Part shown: in pieces, positions 1 to 11,614 of the stretch
Layout: each line of letters begins with the position of its first letter
Numbering within the stretch: position 1 is the first letter of the stretch
NCBI RefSeq assembly: GCF_018294505.1
Contig: NC_057795.1
Coordinates: 519,327,512-519,391,511 of the forward strand
Length of the DNA stretch: 64,000 nt
Source: Triticum aestivum
Lineage: Eukaryota; Streptophyta; Magnoliopsida; Poales; Poaceae
Direction: 5' to 3'
Notes under the pieces: generated by a model
Database searches by the model: none
What the model was told of the DNA's origin: nothing
Seen by the model: only the letters and a program-made list of their open reading frames with translations
Made by a program: the position numbers and the translations under genes

Positions 1-931
1 CAGAGGGGGAACCGTCCTCCCATCTAGGGGTGAGGCCAAGGAAGAAGAAGAAGGAGGGGGCTCTCTCCCCTCTCTCCCGGTGGCGCCAGAGTGCCACCGG
101 GGCTAGGATCGTGATGGCGATCTACATCAAAAATCTTGCTACCGTCAACACCGACTCTCACCCCCTCTATGCAGCGGTGTAACACCCCTTCTCTTCGCTG
201 TAATCTCTACTTAAACATGGTGCTCAACTCCATATATTATTTCCAAATGATATTTCGCTATCCTATGATGTTTGAGTAGATCTGTTTTGTCTTGTGGGTT
301 AATCGTGATCTTGGTTAGTATGATTGTATATTTTATTTATGGTGCTGTCCTACGGCGCCCTCCGTCTCGCGCAAACGTGAGGAGGCCCCGCTATAGGGTG
401 TTGCAATATTTTCATAGTTTGCATATTGTCGGTGTTGCGGGGGTGACAACAACCTAAACCCAGATAAGTGGGTCATGGCGTATTGGAGTAAAGAGGACTT
501 GATACTTAATGCTATGGTTGGGTTTCATGACCTTAATGATCTTTAGTAGTTGTGGATGCTTGCTAGGGGTACAATCATAAGTGCATATGATCCAAGAGGA
601 GAAAGTATGTTAGCTCATGCCTCTCCCTCATATAAAATTACAAGAATGATTACCGGTACTTGTTATCGATTGCCTAGGGACAAATGACTTTCTTGTTGAC
701 AAAAGCTATCCGCTTTTATTACCTTGCAATTTATTCGTAGTTTTATTCTCGCAAAGTACTTCTAGTTTTATTCTTGTTCTAGGTAAAGCAAACGTCCAGT
801 GTGCGTAGAGTTGTATCGGTGGTCGATAGAACTTGAGGGAATATTTGTTCTACCTTTAGCTCCTCATTGGGTTTGATAGTCTTATTTATTGAAGAAGACT
901 ACAAACAATCCCCTATACTTGTGGGTTATCA
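1..931 (+). repeat. 5' LTR (3' part only) of the Athila-type element
   Basis: This stretch aligns with 5879-6782 of the complete right LTR, so about 520 bp of its start lie before the window. The main visible length difference is near 860-890, where the left copy has roughly 25 extra bases. It ends GTGGGTTATCA directly before the primer-binding region. Small reading frames inside it (for example 272-457) have counterparts in the right LTR and are not genes. Confidence 0.85.
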
Positions 932-941
932 AGACCTTTTT

Positions 942-960
942 CTGGCGCCATTACTGGGGA
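942..960 (+). other. Primer-binding site, tRNA-Asp class
   Basis: The sequence TGGCGCCATTACTGGGGAG lies 10 bases after the LTR end. It resembles the tRNA-Asp-complementary PBS typical of plant Athila elements (TGGCGCCGTTGCCGGGGA) with a few mismatches. It sets the element's orientation. Confidence 0.7.
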
Positions 961-1085
961 GCAATATCGTGGGGTGAATATTCTCGTGTGTGCTTGTTTG
1001 CTTTATCAGTAAGTATTTTTATTTTCTGTTCTAAATTGTTCCTATCTTTAATTATGGTTATGGAACATGAAACACCAAAAAAATA

Positions 1086-2392
1086 GTGGTACTTGCTACT
1101 CATGGAGATGGGGAACCTCCTAAAACCCTCGATGCTCGTTATGTGAAAAATATTATGCAATACTTTGATAATCCTGAGAAAACCCCAGTCAACTTGATAA
1201 TGGGAGACACGTTGGATCAACGTGAATACTTTTGGGATTATCGCTTGACACAAAAAGGGAAACTGTTATGGGATCAAATTCATATGTTGCATTGGTATGC
1301 TCAGGTAAGATTATGCTTGTTGCTCTAGTATGAAGGCTCCACACCTTCCCTTTTCATGCAAATTTAATGATAATGAAACCTTGGCTTCTTATGCTAATGG
1401 TATATATGATTACTATGATGTGGAACGAATAGAAGAATTTGTTGCTTTTAAGGGTGCTTATGAAATTGAATCTTTGTTTGAAAAGTTTGAACATTTTGAT
1501 GATTCAGTTTATAGGCCTTAAAATTTTGCTATCCTTAAATATTTCCATGATAATTATAAATACAATTCCGATATTAATGTGTTTATTGAGAAAGTCTCTG
1601 TTGTCCAAGAAGAGACTGATATTTTTTAGGATTCTATGGAAGAAGGAATCGATGAAACTGTGAGCTCATTGGATGAAAAATATGATGAGGAGAGTGAAGA
1701 ACAAAAGGAGAAAGAGCGGATTAGCTACCCATGCCCACATTCTAATGAGAGTAACTCTTCAACTCATACATTATTTAATGTCCCTTCATGCTTACCGAAG
1801 GATGAATGCTATGATAATTGTTATGATCCCGTTGATTCCTTTGAAATATCCCTTTTTGATGAACTTGATGCTTGCTATGCTTGTGGCCAAGATGCCAATA
1901 TAAATTATGCTTATATATGGAGATGAACTTGCGATGGTTCCTTATATTAAGAATGAAATTGTTGCTATTGCACCCACACATGATAGTCCTATTATCTTTT
2001 TGAATTCTCCAAACTACACTATATCGGAGAAGTTTGTTCTTATTAAGGATTATATTGATGGGTTGCCTTTTACCGTTGCACATGATAATTTTGATGAATG
2101 TAATACGCATGTGCTTTCTGCTCCTACTTGCAATTATTATGAGAGAGGAACTATATCTCCACCTCTTTATGTTTCCAACACAATAAAATTGCAAGAAATT
2201 GCTTATTCTATGTATTGGCCTTTACTTGATGTGCATGAATTGTTCTTGTATGACATGCCAATGCATAGGAAGAGAGTTAAACTTTGTCATTGCTTGATAT
2301 ATGTTGCTTTGTACTCACTACTAAATTCCAAATCATTCTTAATTCAAATTGGCATTGATATACCTTGGGATCCGGGTGGATCCATTACTTGA
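1086..2392 (+). pseudogene. Degenerate internal ORF of the Athila-type element, unknown protein
   Basis: A coding-like track runs through three pieces: 1086-1328, then 1330-1926 in the next frame with stops near 1519 and 1627, then 1907-2392 after another frame change. The conceptual product is acidic in the middle (near 1640-1720), carries several Cys pairs (CYACG near 1875-1890), and ends in a hydrophobic stretch. It has none of the usual Gypsy polyprotein motifs: no CCHC knuckle, DTG/DGG protease, YxDD or DDE. I do not recognise the protein. It may be a Gag remnant or a lineage-specific protein of non-autonomous Athila elements. Two frame changes and at least three stops argue that this copy is not expressed. 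Confidence 0.5.
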
Positions 2393-5337
2393 GCACTTCA
2401 TGCCTAGCTTAATGGCTTCAAAGAAAGCGCTGCCAGGGAGACAACCTAGAAGTTTTAGAGAGTCATTTTATTCTGTTGAGTGCTTTTATATAGTTTAAAA
2501 ACAAAAAAATATAGAGGGGAACCTTAAAACTTTTTCAAAAAGAGAAGCGATTGGAAGTTATGCATTGGAGATGTGAGGGTCGACCTTGAACACCTGTGTT
2601 CATGCTCATGGAAACAATGTAGATTTTTTCATGAAGATTCTCACAAAAATAATTATCCCCTTGTACAAATCCATTATATTATCAAAATAATGTGCCAAGA
2701 TTTTCCTTTAGGATGATTAGATTGCTTGTTGGTATGTACGGTGCAGAAACATAAACTTTGGCTGTAGCGCGTGAATTTCCATTTTTTTTACTGGAATGTC
2801 AAACATTTCTGAAACTTTTTGAACAGTATTGCTATACAAATTGTTTATTTTGTCCTAATTTTTCAGAATTGTTGGCGTAACAGAAGCATGGTATATGTTC
2901 AGATTGCTATAGAGTGTCCTGTTTAAGACAGATTCTGTTTTTGATGCATTGTTTTGCTTGTTTTGACGAAACTATCAATTTTTATCGGTGGGATAAGCCA
3001 TGGAAAAGTTATGTTACCGTAGCTATAATGCAAAAAACAAAATATGAATTGGTTTGCAACAGTACTTAGAGTAGTGATTTGCTTTATTATACTAATGGAT
3101 CTTACCGAGTTTTTTGTTGAGTTTTGTGTGGATGAAGTGATCAAAGATCGAGGAGGTCTCGATATGAGGAGAAGGAGGAGAGGCAAGAGCTCAAGCTTGG
3201 GGATGCCCAAGGCACCTAAGTAAATATTCAAGGAGACTCAAGCGTCTATGCTTTGGGATGCCTCGAAAGGCATCCCATCTTTCTTCAACAAGCATTAGTA
3301 TGTTTTCGTCTTTGTTTCGTTCATGTCATATGTGCAAATCTTGGAGCATCTTTTATGCTTAGCTTTCATTTTCTTTATTTTATGCACCATGCTGGTATGA
3401 GATAGTCCATGGTTGATTTATAAAATGCTCATTGCACTTCACTTATATCTTTTGAGTATGGCTTTATAGAACGCTTCATGTGCTTCACTTATATCATTTG
3501 AAGTTTGGGTTTCCTGTTTCTCTTCACAAAGAAAACCGTTATTTGTAGAATGCTCTATTGCTTCACTTATATTTATTAGAGCATGATCTTTTGTAGAAAG
3601 AACTAAACTCTCTTGCTTCACTTATATCTATTTAGAGAGACAAACGGAATTGGTCAATTGCATGGTTAGTCATAAAAATCCTACATAAAACTTGTGGATC
3701 ACTGAATATGATATGTTTGATTCCTTGCAATAGTTTTGCGATATAGAGATGGAATATGTGGGAAGTACTAGTAAACGGTTGTGGTTAGTAAGAATATTGG
3801 TGTTAAGGTTTGTGATTCCCGAAGCATGCACGTATATTCTCTTGTTATGCCGGGAAGTTGGAGCACAATTTATCCTTGATTGTCTATCTTTGTCTGAAGG
3901 TTGGGGGCGCACGATGGTTAACCCCTACCAACCTCCCCCATAGGAGCCTGAGTAGTATTACTTTGCTTTGAGGGCTAATAAACTTTTGCAATAAGTATAT
4001 GAGTTCTTTATGACTAATGTGAGTCCATGGCTTATACGCACTCTTATATTTCCGCGATTTGCTAGCTTCTATGGTACCGTGCATTGCCCTTTCCCACCTC
4101 GAGATCTGGTGCGAACTTCGCCGGTGCATCCAAACCCTGTGATATGATACGCTCTATCACACATAAGCCTTATTATATCTTCCTAAAAACAGCCACCATA
4201 CCTACCTATTATGGCCTTTCCATAGCCATTCCGAGATATATTGCCATGCTATTTCCACCACCTCCATTTGACTTGAGTATTCATTGTCGTATTGCTTTGC
4301 ATGATCATATAGCTGACATAGTAGTTGTGGGTCAGCCACAATACATCATTTTATACATGTTACGCTAGATCATTGCACATCCTGGTACACTGCCAAAGGC
4401 ATTCATATAGAGTCATATTTTGTTCTAGGTATCAAGTTGTAATTTTTATTTCTTTTGAGTTATAAGTAAATAGAAGTGTGATGATCATCACCATTCATTA
4501 TTAGAGCATGTCCTAGTGAGGAAAGGATGATGGAGACTATGATTCCCCCACAAGTCGGGATGAAACTCCGGACAATGAGAGAAAAAATATATCAAAAAGG
4601 AAAAAATAAAAAGAGAAAAAAGAAGAAAAAAGAAAAAGAGAGAAGGGGCATGCTAGTTCCACACTTGTGCTTCAAAGTAGCACCATGTTTTTCATATGGA
4701 GAGTCTCCTATGTTGTCACTTTCATATACTAGTGGGAATTTTTCATTATAGAATTAGATGCACACCCACTTAGTTTTATTATGGAGCTTTCATAAACTTA
4801 TAGATATTAGTGCATTCATTGCATGGCAATCCCTACTCCTCGCATTGATATCAATTGATGGGCATCTCCATAGCCCATTGGTTAGCCGCGTCGATGTGAG
4901 ACTTTCTTAGTTTTTGTCTTCTCTATATTTACCCCTACAATCATACTCTATTCCACCTGTAGTGATATATACATGGCTCGCGCTCATGTATTGCGTGAGG
5001 GTTGAAAAGGCTGAAGCGCGTTAAAAAGTATGAACCAATTGATTGGCTGACACCGGGGTAGTACATGATTTATACTTTGTGTTAAGAAGAGAGAGCAAGA
5101 CAAGGCTATATGATTTTGTAGCGATAGCTTTCTTTAGCGTTGATATTTTGAAAGACATGATTGTTTGTTCGGCTGCTTGAGTATTGATGTCTCTATGTCA
5201 AATTATAGACTATTGCTTTGAATATCTTATGTCTTAATATTCATGCCATTCTAAGATATATGATCAAGTTCATGCTAGGTAGCATTCCACATTAAAAAGT
5301 ATCTCTTTTTATCATTTACCTACTCGATGACGAGAAG
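2393..5337 (+). other. Non-coding 3' part of the Athila internal region
   Basis: About 2.9 kb of AT-rich sequence without a supportable gene. It contains an A/G-rich low-complexity tract near 4580-4645 and a sentence-like recurrence of CTTCACTTATATC around 3435-3630. The short ORFs here (for example 2923-3231 minus, 3749-3943 plus) show no family features. Confidence 0.6.
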
Positions 5338-5356
5338 GAATTAAGCTTGGGGATGC
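5338..5356 (+). other. Polypurine tract before 3' LTR
   Basis: GGAATTAAGCTTGGGGATGC immediately precedes the LTR start TGATATG. Its purine-rich character and position match a second-strand primer site. Confidence 0.6.
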
Positions 5357-6782
5357 TGATATGTCTCCGTCGTATTTATAATTTTTGATTGTTTCATGCC
5401 AATATTATACAACTTTCACATACTTTTGGCAACTTTTTATATGATTTATTGGACTAACCTATTGATCCAGTGCCCAGTGCCAGTTCCTGTTTTTTGCATG
5501 TTTTTTGTATCGCGGAAAATCCATATCAAATGAAGTCCAAACACGATAAAAATTTATGGAGAATTATTTTAGAATATATGTGAGTTTTAGGAGGTGGAAT
5601 CAACGCAAACGGGGGCACACATTGCCCACAACCCACCAGGGCGCGCCCTGGTGTCTTGTGCCCTCCTCGAATGTCGGTTGGAGCTATACTTAGGGCGCAA
5701 GGAAGCTTATATCCCAAAAAAATCATGTTAAAATCTTAGTGCAATCGGAGTTACGGATCTCCGAGAATATAAGAAACGGTTTTCGGCTAGATCTAGGGAA
5801 TGCGAAACAGAAGAGAACAGAGAGGGAGATCCAATCTTGGAGGGGCTCCTGCCCCTCCGCCGCCATGAAGGCCATGGAGAAGAGGGGAAACCCTCCTCCC
5901 ATCTAGGGGGGAGGCCAAGGAAGAATAAGAAGGAGGGGGCTCTCACCCCCTCTATCCCGGTGGCGCGGGAGTGCCGCCGGGGGTAGGACCATGACAGCGA
6001 TCTACATCAACAATGTTGCTACCGTCAACACCAACTCTCTCCCCCTCTATGCAGCAATGTAACACCCCTTCTCTCTGTTGTAATCTCTACTTAAACATGG
6101 TGCTCAACAACATATATTATTTCCCAATGATATTTCGCTATCCTATGATGTTTGTGTAGATCCATTTTTTCATGTGGGTTAATCGTAATCTTGGTTGGTA
6201 TGATTGTATATTTTATTTATGGTGTTTTCCTACGGTGCCCTCCATCTCGCGCAAACATCAGGGGCCCCCGCTGTAGGGTGTTGCAATATGTTCATGGTTT
6301 GCTTATTGTCGGTGTTGCAGGGGTGACAGCTGCCTAAACGCAGATAAGTGGGTCTTGGCGTATGGGAGTAAAGAGGACTTGATACTTAATGCTATGGTTG
6401 GGTTTCACGACCTTAATGATCTTTAGTAGTTGCAGATGCTTTCTAGGGTCCAATCATAAGTGCATATGATCCAAGTAGAGAAAGTATGCTAGCTCATGCC
6501 TCTCCCTCATATAAAATTACAAGAATGATTACCGGTACTTGTTATCGATTGCCTAGGGGCAAATGACTTTCTTGTTGACAAAAGCTATCCACTTTTATTA
6601 CCTTGCAATTTATTCGTAGTTTTATTCTCGCAAAGTACTTCTAGTTTTATTCTTGCTCTAGGTAAAGCAAACTTCAAGTGTGCGTAGAGTTGTATCGGTG
6701 GTCGGTAGAACTTCAGGGAATATTTGTTCTACCCTACTATGGAAGAAGACTACAAACGATCCCCTATACTTGTGGGTTATCA
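5357..6782 (+). repeat. 3' LTR of the Athila-type element (complete, 1426 bp)
   Basis: Begins TGATATGTCTCCGTCG and ends TTGTGGGTTATCA, giving short inverted termini TGATA/TATCA. Its 3' two thirds match the partial copy at 1-931. The sequence after it (ATAGCTCAG) is the flank and belongs to the older host segment. Confidence 0.88.
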
Positions 6783-8066
6783 ATAGCTCAGCTCTTTCAT
6801 TGCATATATATATATATAAACAGAAGCGCACTACATCTTTTTTACGTTGGGCACTTCAATGCTTTACGGGAGAATTGCTTCATTTTCTGGTGTTCCGCCC
6901 GCATTTTCTGTGTGGAATCGGGTGTTGCGGGATGATTCAGTTTGTGTTTGTATCTCATTTTAGATTTATTCTTTCTAATTTACAGGAAAATCTACTAGAG
7001 TGCTTGCAAATTGAGGGATTTGGCGGACGAGCTTTCTCTGTTCGTTCGTGTTCGCGTCAGATGCAATTTTTTGTGCTCGGATGTTGTTTTTAGTAGGAAT
7101 TCTTTGATTGCGTTCATTTTAATCGGCCCGTTCACTCTATAATTTGTTAATTTTTAGGAGTTAGTTTTCAATTCTTGTTATTTTGATTGTGCGGGCGGGT
7201 GAGCTTCGTCCGCTACTCTGTTCTCGTTGATTTTTTTGATTTTGCCCGTACATGCATGTTTGAATATTGTAATTACTCTTGCTATAGGTTTGAATTCATT
7301 GTATTGCGGGTATAATTGTCATTTTTTGAATCGCATTTTTTAAATGAAAGCTGATGTTGTTCATCCAGTTGCCGTGTCTTCCATGTAAATTTTTGCGGGG
7401 GTATTTTTCGATAGTTTAGTGGTTGTACAATTTTTAGGCGAGTTATGGAAGTGCGAGTGAAATTGACACCTCTGTTAGTCTATCACATGTCTGTAGTTTT
7501 ACTACTTTAATTTTATTTGTTGTAGTCGTGGCTACGTTGTAGTGCACTGCATTTTCTTTGGTAGTGTACTTCTTTGTAGCTGTATTACAGTGGTTATGGC
7601 TGCTTATGAGATTTCTCCTTTTCTTAAACTGCATTTTGTGTTCTAGATGACTGCATAATATGCATTTCTGCACTGCATTAGCAGTGTTGTTAATGTTCTA
7701 TTCTGCTATTAGAATGGATGGTCCATTATACGCTTGTGTTAGCTGAATAGTTATTATAAGAATTTTTTTGAACTGCATACTATGAGAATTGTTTTTGAAC
7801 ATCATATGTTAACTGCAAAGTTTCGACCATTTGCGTTTCCTTGTTACTGTTCAGAGGGCTGCTTTTTTATTATTAGTACCACACTATGTGTTTGAGAGAA
7901 CTGCATTACTGCCAACATCAACTTTGTATAAAAAGGATGATAAAATGACGCAGTTGAGGTTGCATACTTTAAATAGGCATCGTTCAAATTGTCTGATGGA
8001 CATAATTTTAAAAGCATACAGCAGAAGCAAAGCATTAGAAATATTGATTGCTTCATATTAGACAGC
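6783..8066. other. Host segment, no gene recognised
   Basis: AT-rich flank right of the Athila element. Short ORFs at 6678-6935 and 6680-7093 cross the LTR boundary and have no recognisable content. A small TA run lies near 6803-6817. Several CTGCAT words occur from about 7540 on, a motif that recurs throughout the host segment. Confidence 0.5.
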
Positions 8067-8315
8067 CTAGAGTGCAAATATTGGAAACTTGATAGAGTCT
8101 TCTTCTTTGTAGAAAAACACCATGGCCACTTCTCCGACCTCAAAGCCATTCTGGGAGACAAAATCTTTCCAACCAGTAGTTATGTTGATACAGTCTTCAG
8201 AGTCGATGTGGTAGTCAGCTTGAATGTCTGCATACCCATTCTTGTGTTCTGTCTCCAAAGTAACCTTCCCTGAACTCGGAGCGGGAAATTTTATTGTGGA
8301 TGGCAGTTTCTGCAT
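8067..8315 (-). CDS. B3-like DNA-binding domain, last exon
   Basis: The minus-strand frame ends with the pattern GWKDFVSQNGFEVGEVAMVFFYK split here as GWKDFVSQNGF and EVGEVAMVFFYK, which follows the C-terminal half of plant B3 domains: GW..F.....L..G[DE]...F.Y. Before it lies a short beta-type stretch starting KLPSTIKFP. A splice acceptor (ATATGCAG on the minus strand) sits exactly before the first KLP codon, so this is an exon rather than a complete gene, and the ATG in it is probably not the start. B3 domains bind DNA in plant transcription factors such as the REM group. The N-terminal half should lie in an upstream exon at higher coordinates; the only candidate is weak (8830-9014). Whether the gene is functional cannot be judged. 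Confidence 0.55.
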   Translation of the reverse strand: MQKLPSTIKFPAPSSGKVTLETEHKNGYADIQADYHIDSEDCINITTGWKDFVSQNGFEVGEVAMVFFYKEEDSIKFPIFAL

Positions 8316-8406
8316 ATTGGAATGGGTGGAAAAAGAATTTTATAAGTAAACAACAAATGTTTTTCTTTTATACTTAGTATGATCTGTTTATGTTGACTTA
8401 AATAGT

Positions 8407-8407
<1 letters not shown>

Positions 8408-8443
<36 letters not shown>
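8408..8443. repeat. TA microsatellite
   Basis: About 17 uninterrupted AT dinucleotides between ACAT and TGATTG. It lies just upstream (minus strand) of the B3-like exon, in what would be its intron. Confidence 0.9.
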
Positions 8444-8444
<1 letters not shown>

Positions 8445-8829
8445 TGCTATTTTCTAAAGTAGTTGCAATGTATGAACAACCTTGTATACGCAATTGATCC
8501 CTTGTTTTACTAGGATATATATTATACTGCAACATGCTTGTACTGCAATGTCAGTAATAGTGTACTTCGCCAGCATGTTAAGAGAACTGCAATGCTTATC
8601 TACTGACCCTTTTTTTGTTCATGTGTTCGGATTTTGATCTAACTAGTGTCGATACCTACTGAAGAAAGATAGGTGGAAGCATCTAGTCTTAATAGCTAAC
8701 AAATCTGAAGAACAATACAAATTTTGTTTTGTATTTTGTTGACACTACTGAACAAATTGATTGAACTATATATTCAGATGTGGATTTGTAGGCTAGATTA
8801 TGTCCAAAATTGTGAGGGGAAAAACATAC

Positions 8830-9014
8830 CCAACTTTCCTGCAGATCTGCGATTGTGAGGCGATGAAGAAATGGCGCACGAAACCCCCTGTTGGGTATCA
8901 TCAGGCACCCGAGCATGCTGCGACACTCGGTGTTGGTGAGCTCCAGACCTTCTGCGTACACGCATGTGTCCGCTACCGGTGCCATCATTGCCAACCGCCC
9001 GCACTTACAATCCA
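8830..9014 (-). CDS. Possible first exon of the B3-like gene
   Basis: On the minus strand an ATG in good context (GCCATGG) opens a Cys-rich frame of about 61 codons that stops before a consensus donor GTATGT. Its translation (starting MDCKCGRLAMM) does not show the first strands of a B3 fold, so the link to the B3-like exon rests on position and strand only. It could equally be non-coding. Confidence 0.22.
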
Positions 9015-9357
9015 TGGCGGGTTCAGTGGAATTCCAGAGAAGAGTTGGGGATGGGATGAACCCTAGATCTACGATTTGAAGAAAATGAGGAACGGGGGGA
9101 GGAGTTGTGTTAGTCTGGAGCACGAATGGATACGTTTTTATGCAACCAATTGAGCAATTGAAGTAATAAATGTTGTGGTTGGTGTTAGGTGGTGGATTAG
9201 TTCTGATTCAATGTACGCGAATGCATTTGAGAAGCAAAAGGACTGCTTACTTGAAAATAGCGAACTGCATTGTCACGATGAACTATGGAACGCGTGGTTG
9301 GACCTGTGTTTGTGTATGGTATGTGGGATTCTTTTTAATTTTCAGTGGCCTCTCTTT

Positions 9358-9997
9358 TGTTTGTTGGCCCTACGCTCGGGTAGTGAAGACGCATTTGAGA
9401 CCAAGTCGGCCTGTCAGCACGGCTGGTTCCCGGTGCGCTGTGTGTGCGCTCTAATGTTTAATCCCACCTCGCCCATGAAAGGCGCGCCCGACCTATTTAT
9501 AAGCGCTGGCGAGGCATATCGTCGAACTCCTCTTGTTACTTATTTGGGCGCTTATACACGGCGCTCGCTGCTCTATGCTCTCTAACCTGTGGGCCCATGT
9601 GTGGCCGGCCCCATGCATTGTGACTCAGAACGACTCGCCTTCTGTGGGATAAGACCTATTACGAGACTGGCTAGGGCCGGTAGCACCTGGGTGGTCAATT
9701 TTTTTCTTTGTATTTTTCTGTCTTAAGTATTTTTTCAATGTCGGGGCATGCACTCTTTTTAGTAAATCATACGTGCACTACATTGATCAGGGTTCTGTAT
9801 TTCATGTGCACACATTCCATACTGCATGGACAGTTCTCATTTTTGTTTGCGTGTTTTTGCTATTATGTAATCTTTTTTTCCAATGTATGGGAGTGCACTG
9901 CTTAGTAAATCATACCTGTACTGCACTGATTATGGATCTATACTACACGTTCATATATTTCTGCACTGCATTAATTATTTACGTGTTCGCATTTTTC
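9358..9997 (+). repeat. Duplicated unit A, copy 1 (about 640 bp)
   Basis: Closely matches 11846-12492. Shared landmarks in order are GGGTAGTGAAGACGCATTTG, a TATA-like TTTATAAGCGCTGGC (near 9497), GTGTGGCCGGCCCCATGCATTG, a CACCTGG.TGGTCAATTTTTTT tract, and several CACTGCAT words. The copies sit on either side of the exonuclease gene. The GC-rich middle with a TATA-like box resembles a plant promoter on the plus strand. ORFs across it (9170-9585) are not conserved between copies. Confidence 0.75.
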
Positions 9998-10434
9998 TTT
10001 TTGTGTTTTTGCTCTTATGTATCCTTTTTTCAAATTTAAGTTCATGCACTACTTTGTTGGGTATGTTAAAACTTCATTCGATAGAGTCTGTACTGCATTC
10101 GTACACAATTTTGCACTGCATGTGTCCTGTTTGCACACTGCATCTTATTTTCGGTTTGTGCACTCCTTGAATCTAATGATACATGAGCAAATAACAGAAA
10201 ACAAATTATCACAAGCATTCTGTACAATAAGTTCATCATCAGTAAACTATGTTGAACAGAAAGCAATCTAACATAATCAAAGTTCATCATTACAAGAGAT
10301 TCTGCATGGCAAGCAAACTAAGTTCATCACACAAGCAAACTAACGATACATAAGCAAACAACATAAAGCAAATTTGATGATAATTCTAAAATGATGCTGG
10401 CATTGTTGGCTCTTGGCCGGCACCATCTTCTTCT
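9998..10434. other. Region downstream of the exonuclease gene
   Basis: AT-rich sequence holding further TGCACTGCAT words and, near 10180-10400, an A-rich tract that repeats ACAAGCAAACTAA-type words. The latter is probably the exonuclease 3' UTR; a similar AATCACAAGCAAACTGAC stretch occurs at 59383-59400, downstream of the second exonuclease copy. Confidence 0.45.
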
Positions 10435-11136
10435 TCACCAGTTAGGCTCTTCCCATCCCCAGCTGCTCCTGGCGCGCTTCTTGGGGGGCTCCTCCTTCTC
10501 CAGCTTTGCACGGCAAAGCCCGTCCTCGGTGAGGGTGATGCGGTTCCATATCTCGTATGCTGCATAGGCGTCCTTTGCCGCGTACTCGATGTGCCTCATG
10601 GACAGAGGCGGGGTGGCCCAGCGCATGTGCTCGCCGTTGGTGATCTTCTTCTTCATGTTGTTGTAGTAGTCGTCGATGAGCATGCTGGAGACGTCTCCAA
10701 GGGAGTCCAACTCCTTGGTTTCCTCGGTCACCCTCCACTCCTTCAGGATGTCGACGAAGTTGGCGACCTCCAGATTGACGCGTTCTAGCCTGGTTTTGTC
10801 GCCGTCGATGGAGAAGCCTGCAAAGGTGTACCTGGGGTCGGCGAGGAAGTTGTCGAAGACGATGCACCTTTCAGCGGCGCTCATTTGGAAGAGCAGCACC
10901 GGGTGATTCTTGCCAATGGAGAGCTGGCAGAGGGCGGGTTTCTGCATCCCTTCAGGCTCGTTGTTGTACTTGAGTTCAATGCCGACGATCTTGTGGCGCT
11001 GGAGGCTGAGATGGTGCTCGTACTGCGCGAGGGAGATCGCCATCTGCTTCTTGTCATTGGTGTGGATGACGTGCAACTTGGTGTTGCTGTGGGCCTCCAT
11101 GGCCTTATCGCCCTTGTACTCGTGGATGAATGCCAT
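10435..11136 (-). CDS. DEDDy 3'-5' exonuclease-like protein (RNase D/WRN exonuclease fold), copy 1
   Basis: A single uninterrupted frame; I start at the Met of MAFIHEYKGD (11134-11136) rather than the upstream Met at 11343, because 11137-11343 reads like 5' UTR and promoter. Known members of this fold remove nucleotides from the 3' end of nucleic acids. Visible motifs: an ExoI position reading IVGIELKY, where the usual D-x-E is E-x-K; ExoII FAGFSIDGDKTRL with the expected Asp; and ExoIII YAAKDAYAAY with the expected Tyr and Asp. The C-terminus is basic (PPKKRAR) and could be a nuclear localisation signal. The changed ExoI site makes catalysis doubtful. The frame has no intron, whereas the related copy at 59524-60664 has one of 485 bp in the middle of the domain. 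The gene is divergent to the Ulp1 gene, separated by about 2.2 kb that includes unit A copy 2. Confidence 0.8.
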   Translation of the reverse strand: MAFIHEYKGDKAMEAHSNTKLHVIHTNDKKQMAISLAQYEHHLSLQRHKIVGIELKYNNEPEGMQKPALCQLSIGKNHPVLLFQMSAAERCIVFDNFLADPRYTFAGFSIDGDKTRLERVNLEVANFVDILKEWRVTEETKELDSLGDVSSMLIDDYYNNMKKKITNGEHMRWATPPLSMRHIEYAAKDAYAAYEIWNRITLTEDGLCRAKLEKEEPPKKRARSSWGWEEPNW

Positions 11137-11300
11137 CGCCGGTAGTAGGGCTTGGTGCTTTTGCGTGGATATGGAGCGATTTGGTGGCAGCTCAATGGAT
11201 GGATAGTTGTGTTGTTGTGGATGAGAAGGCCTTTGGCAGGGGTCTGAATTTAAGGGGAGGGTGCGGGGTGGGATGGCCACGTCGAATGAACTGCACGATC
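11137..11300 (-). promoter_or_regulatory. Probable promoter and 5' UTR of exonuclease copy 1
   Basis: Minus-strand reading from 11300 shows a C-rich stretch, a TATA-like CCTTAAATTCAG (about 11248-11259), and then an A/C-rich leader up to the chosen ATG. Spacing of roughly 110 bp between the TATA-like box and the ATG suits a plant gene. The evidence is only compositional. Confidence 0.3.
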
Positions 11301-11614
11301 TCGCTGACGATGCGGTTGTGCATATCATGGGTTGGTGTTGCATCTGTGATCATGTGCTTGTGGCGATGGAATCGCTCCGATTAGGTGGTTATATGCGAAC
11401 ATGGTTTCTTATTAACGTGGTTTTATTTTATTTTTGATCAGTAATTTTTTTAACCACCACTTTCTGTGTGAACGGGCATTTTGTTATGTTTATACATGTA
11501 TCCTGCGTGATAATGAACTGCATTTGTTATAGTTCTGCACTGCATCATCTACAATATATACATACACTTTGTCTACAGGTGCATACTTCACCATTTTTTG
11601 CGTGTCCTTGCTAT

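Larger units (their letters stand above)
1..6782 (+). mobile_element. Athila-type LTR retrotransposon, non-autonomous, 5' end outside window
   Basis: Two copies of one LTR (1-931 and 5357-6782) flank an internal region of about 4.4 kb. The complete copy begins TGATATGTC and ends GGTTATCA. A primer-binding site of the tRNA-Asp class follows the left LTR and a purine-rich tract precedes the right one, so the element reads on the plus strand. The internal region has no aspartic protease, reverse transcriptase or integrase motif in any frame, only a degenerate ORF of unknown type, so the element would depend on proteins supplied in trans. The PBS class fits the Athila lineage of Gypsy; the LTR style is close to the Sabrina/WHAM group as I remember it, but I cannot fix the family name. 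The TSD cannot be checked because the left end is missing. Confidence 0.85.

Noticed and set aside
272..457. 61-codon ORF with a hydrophobic segment, repeated at 6152-6337
   Set aside because: It lies in the Athila-type LTR at matching positions and has no conserved start or codon signal.
9170..9585. ORFs of 94 and 136 codons
   Set aside because: The second unit A copy does not keep them open, and the translations lack features.
11137..11343. N-terminal extension of exonuclease copy 1 from the Met at 11343
   Set aside because: The extension is Ser/Pro/His-rich with no conserved features and overlaps a TATA-like box; copy 2 offers no counterpart.
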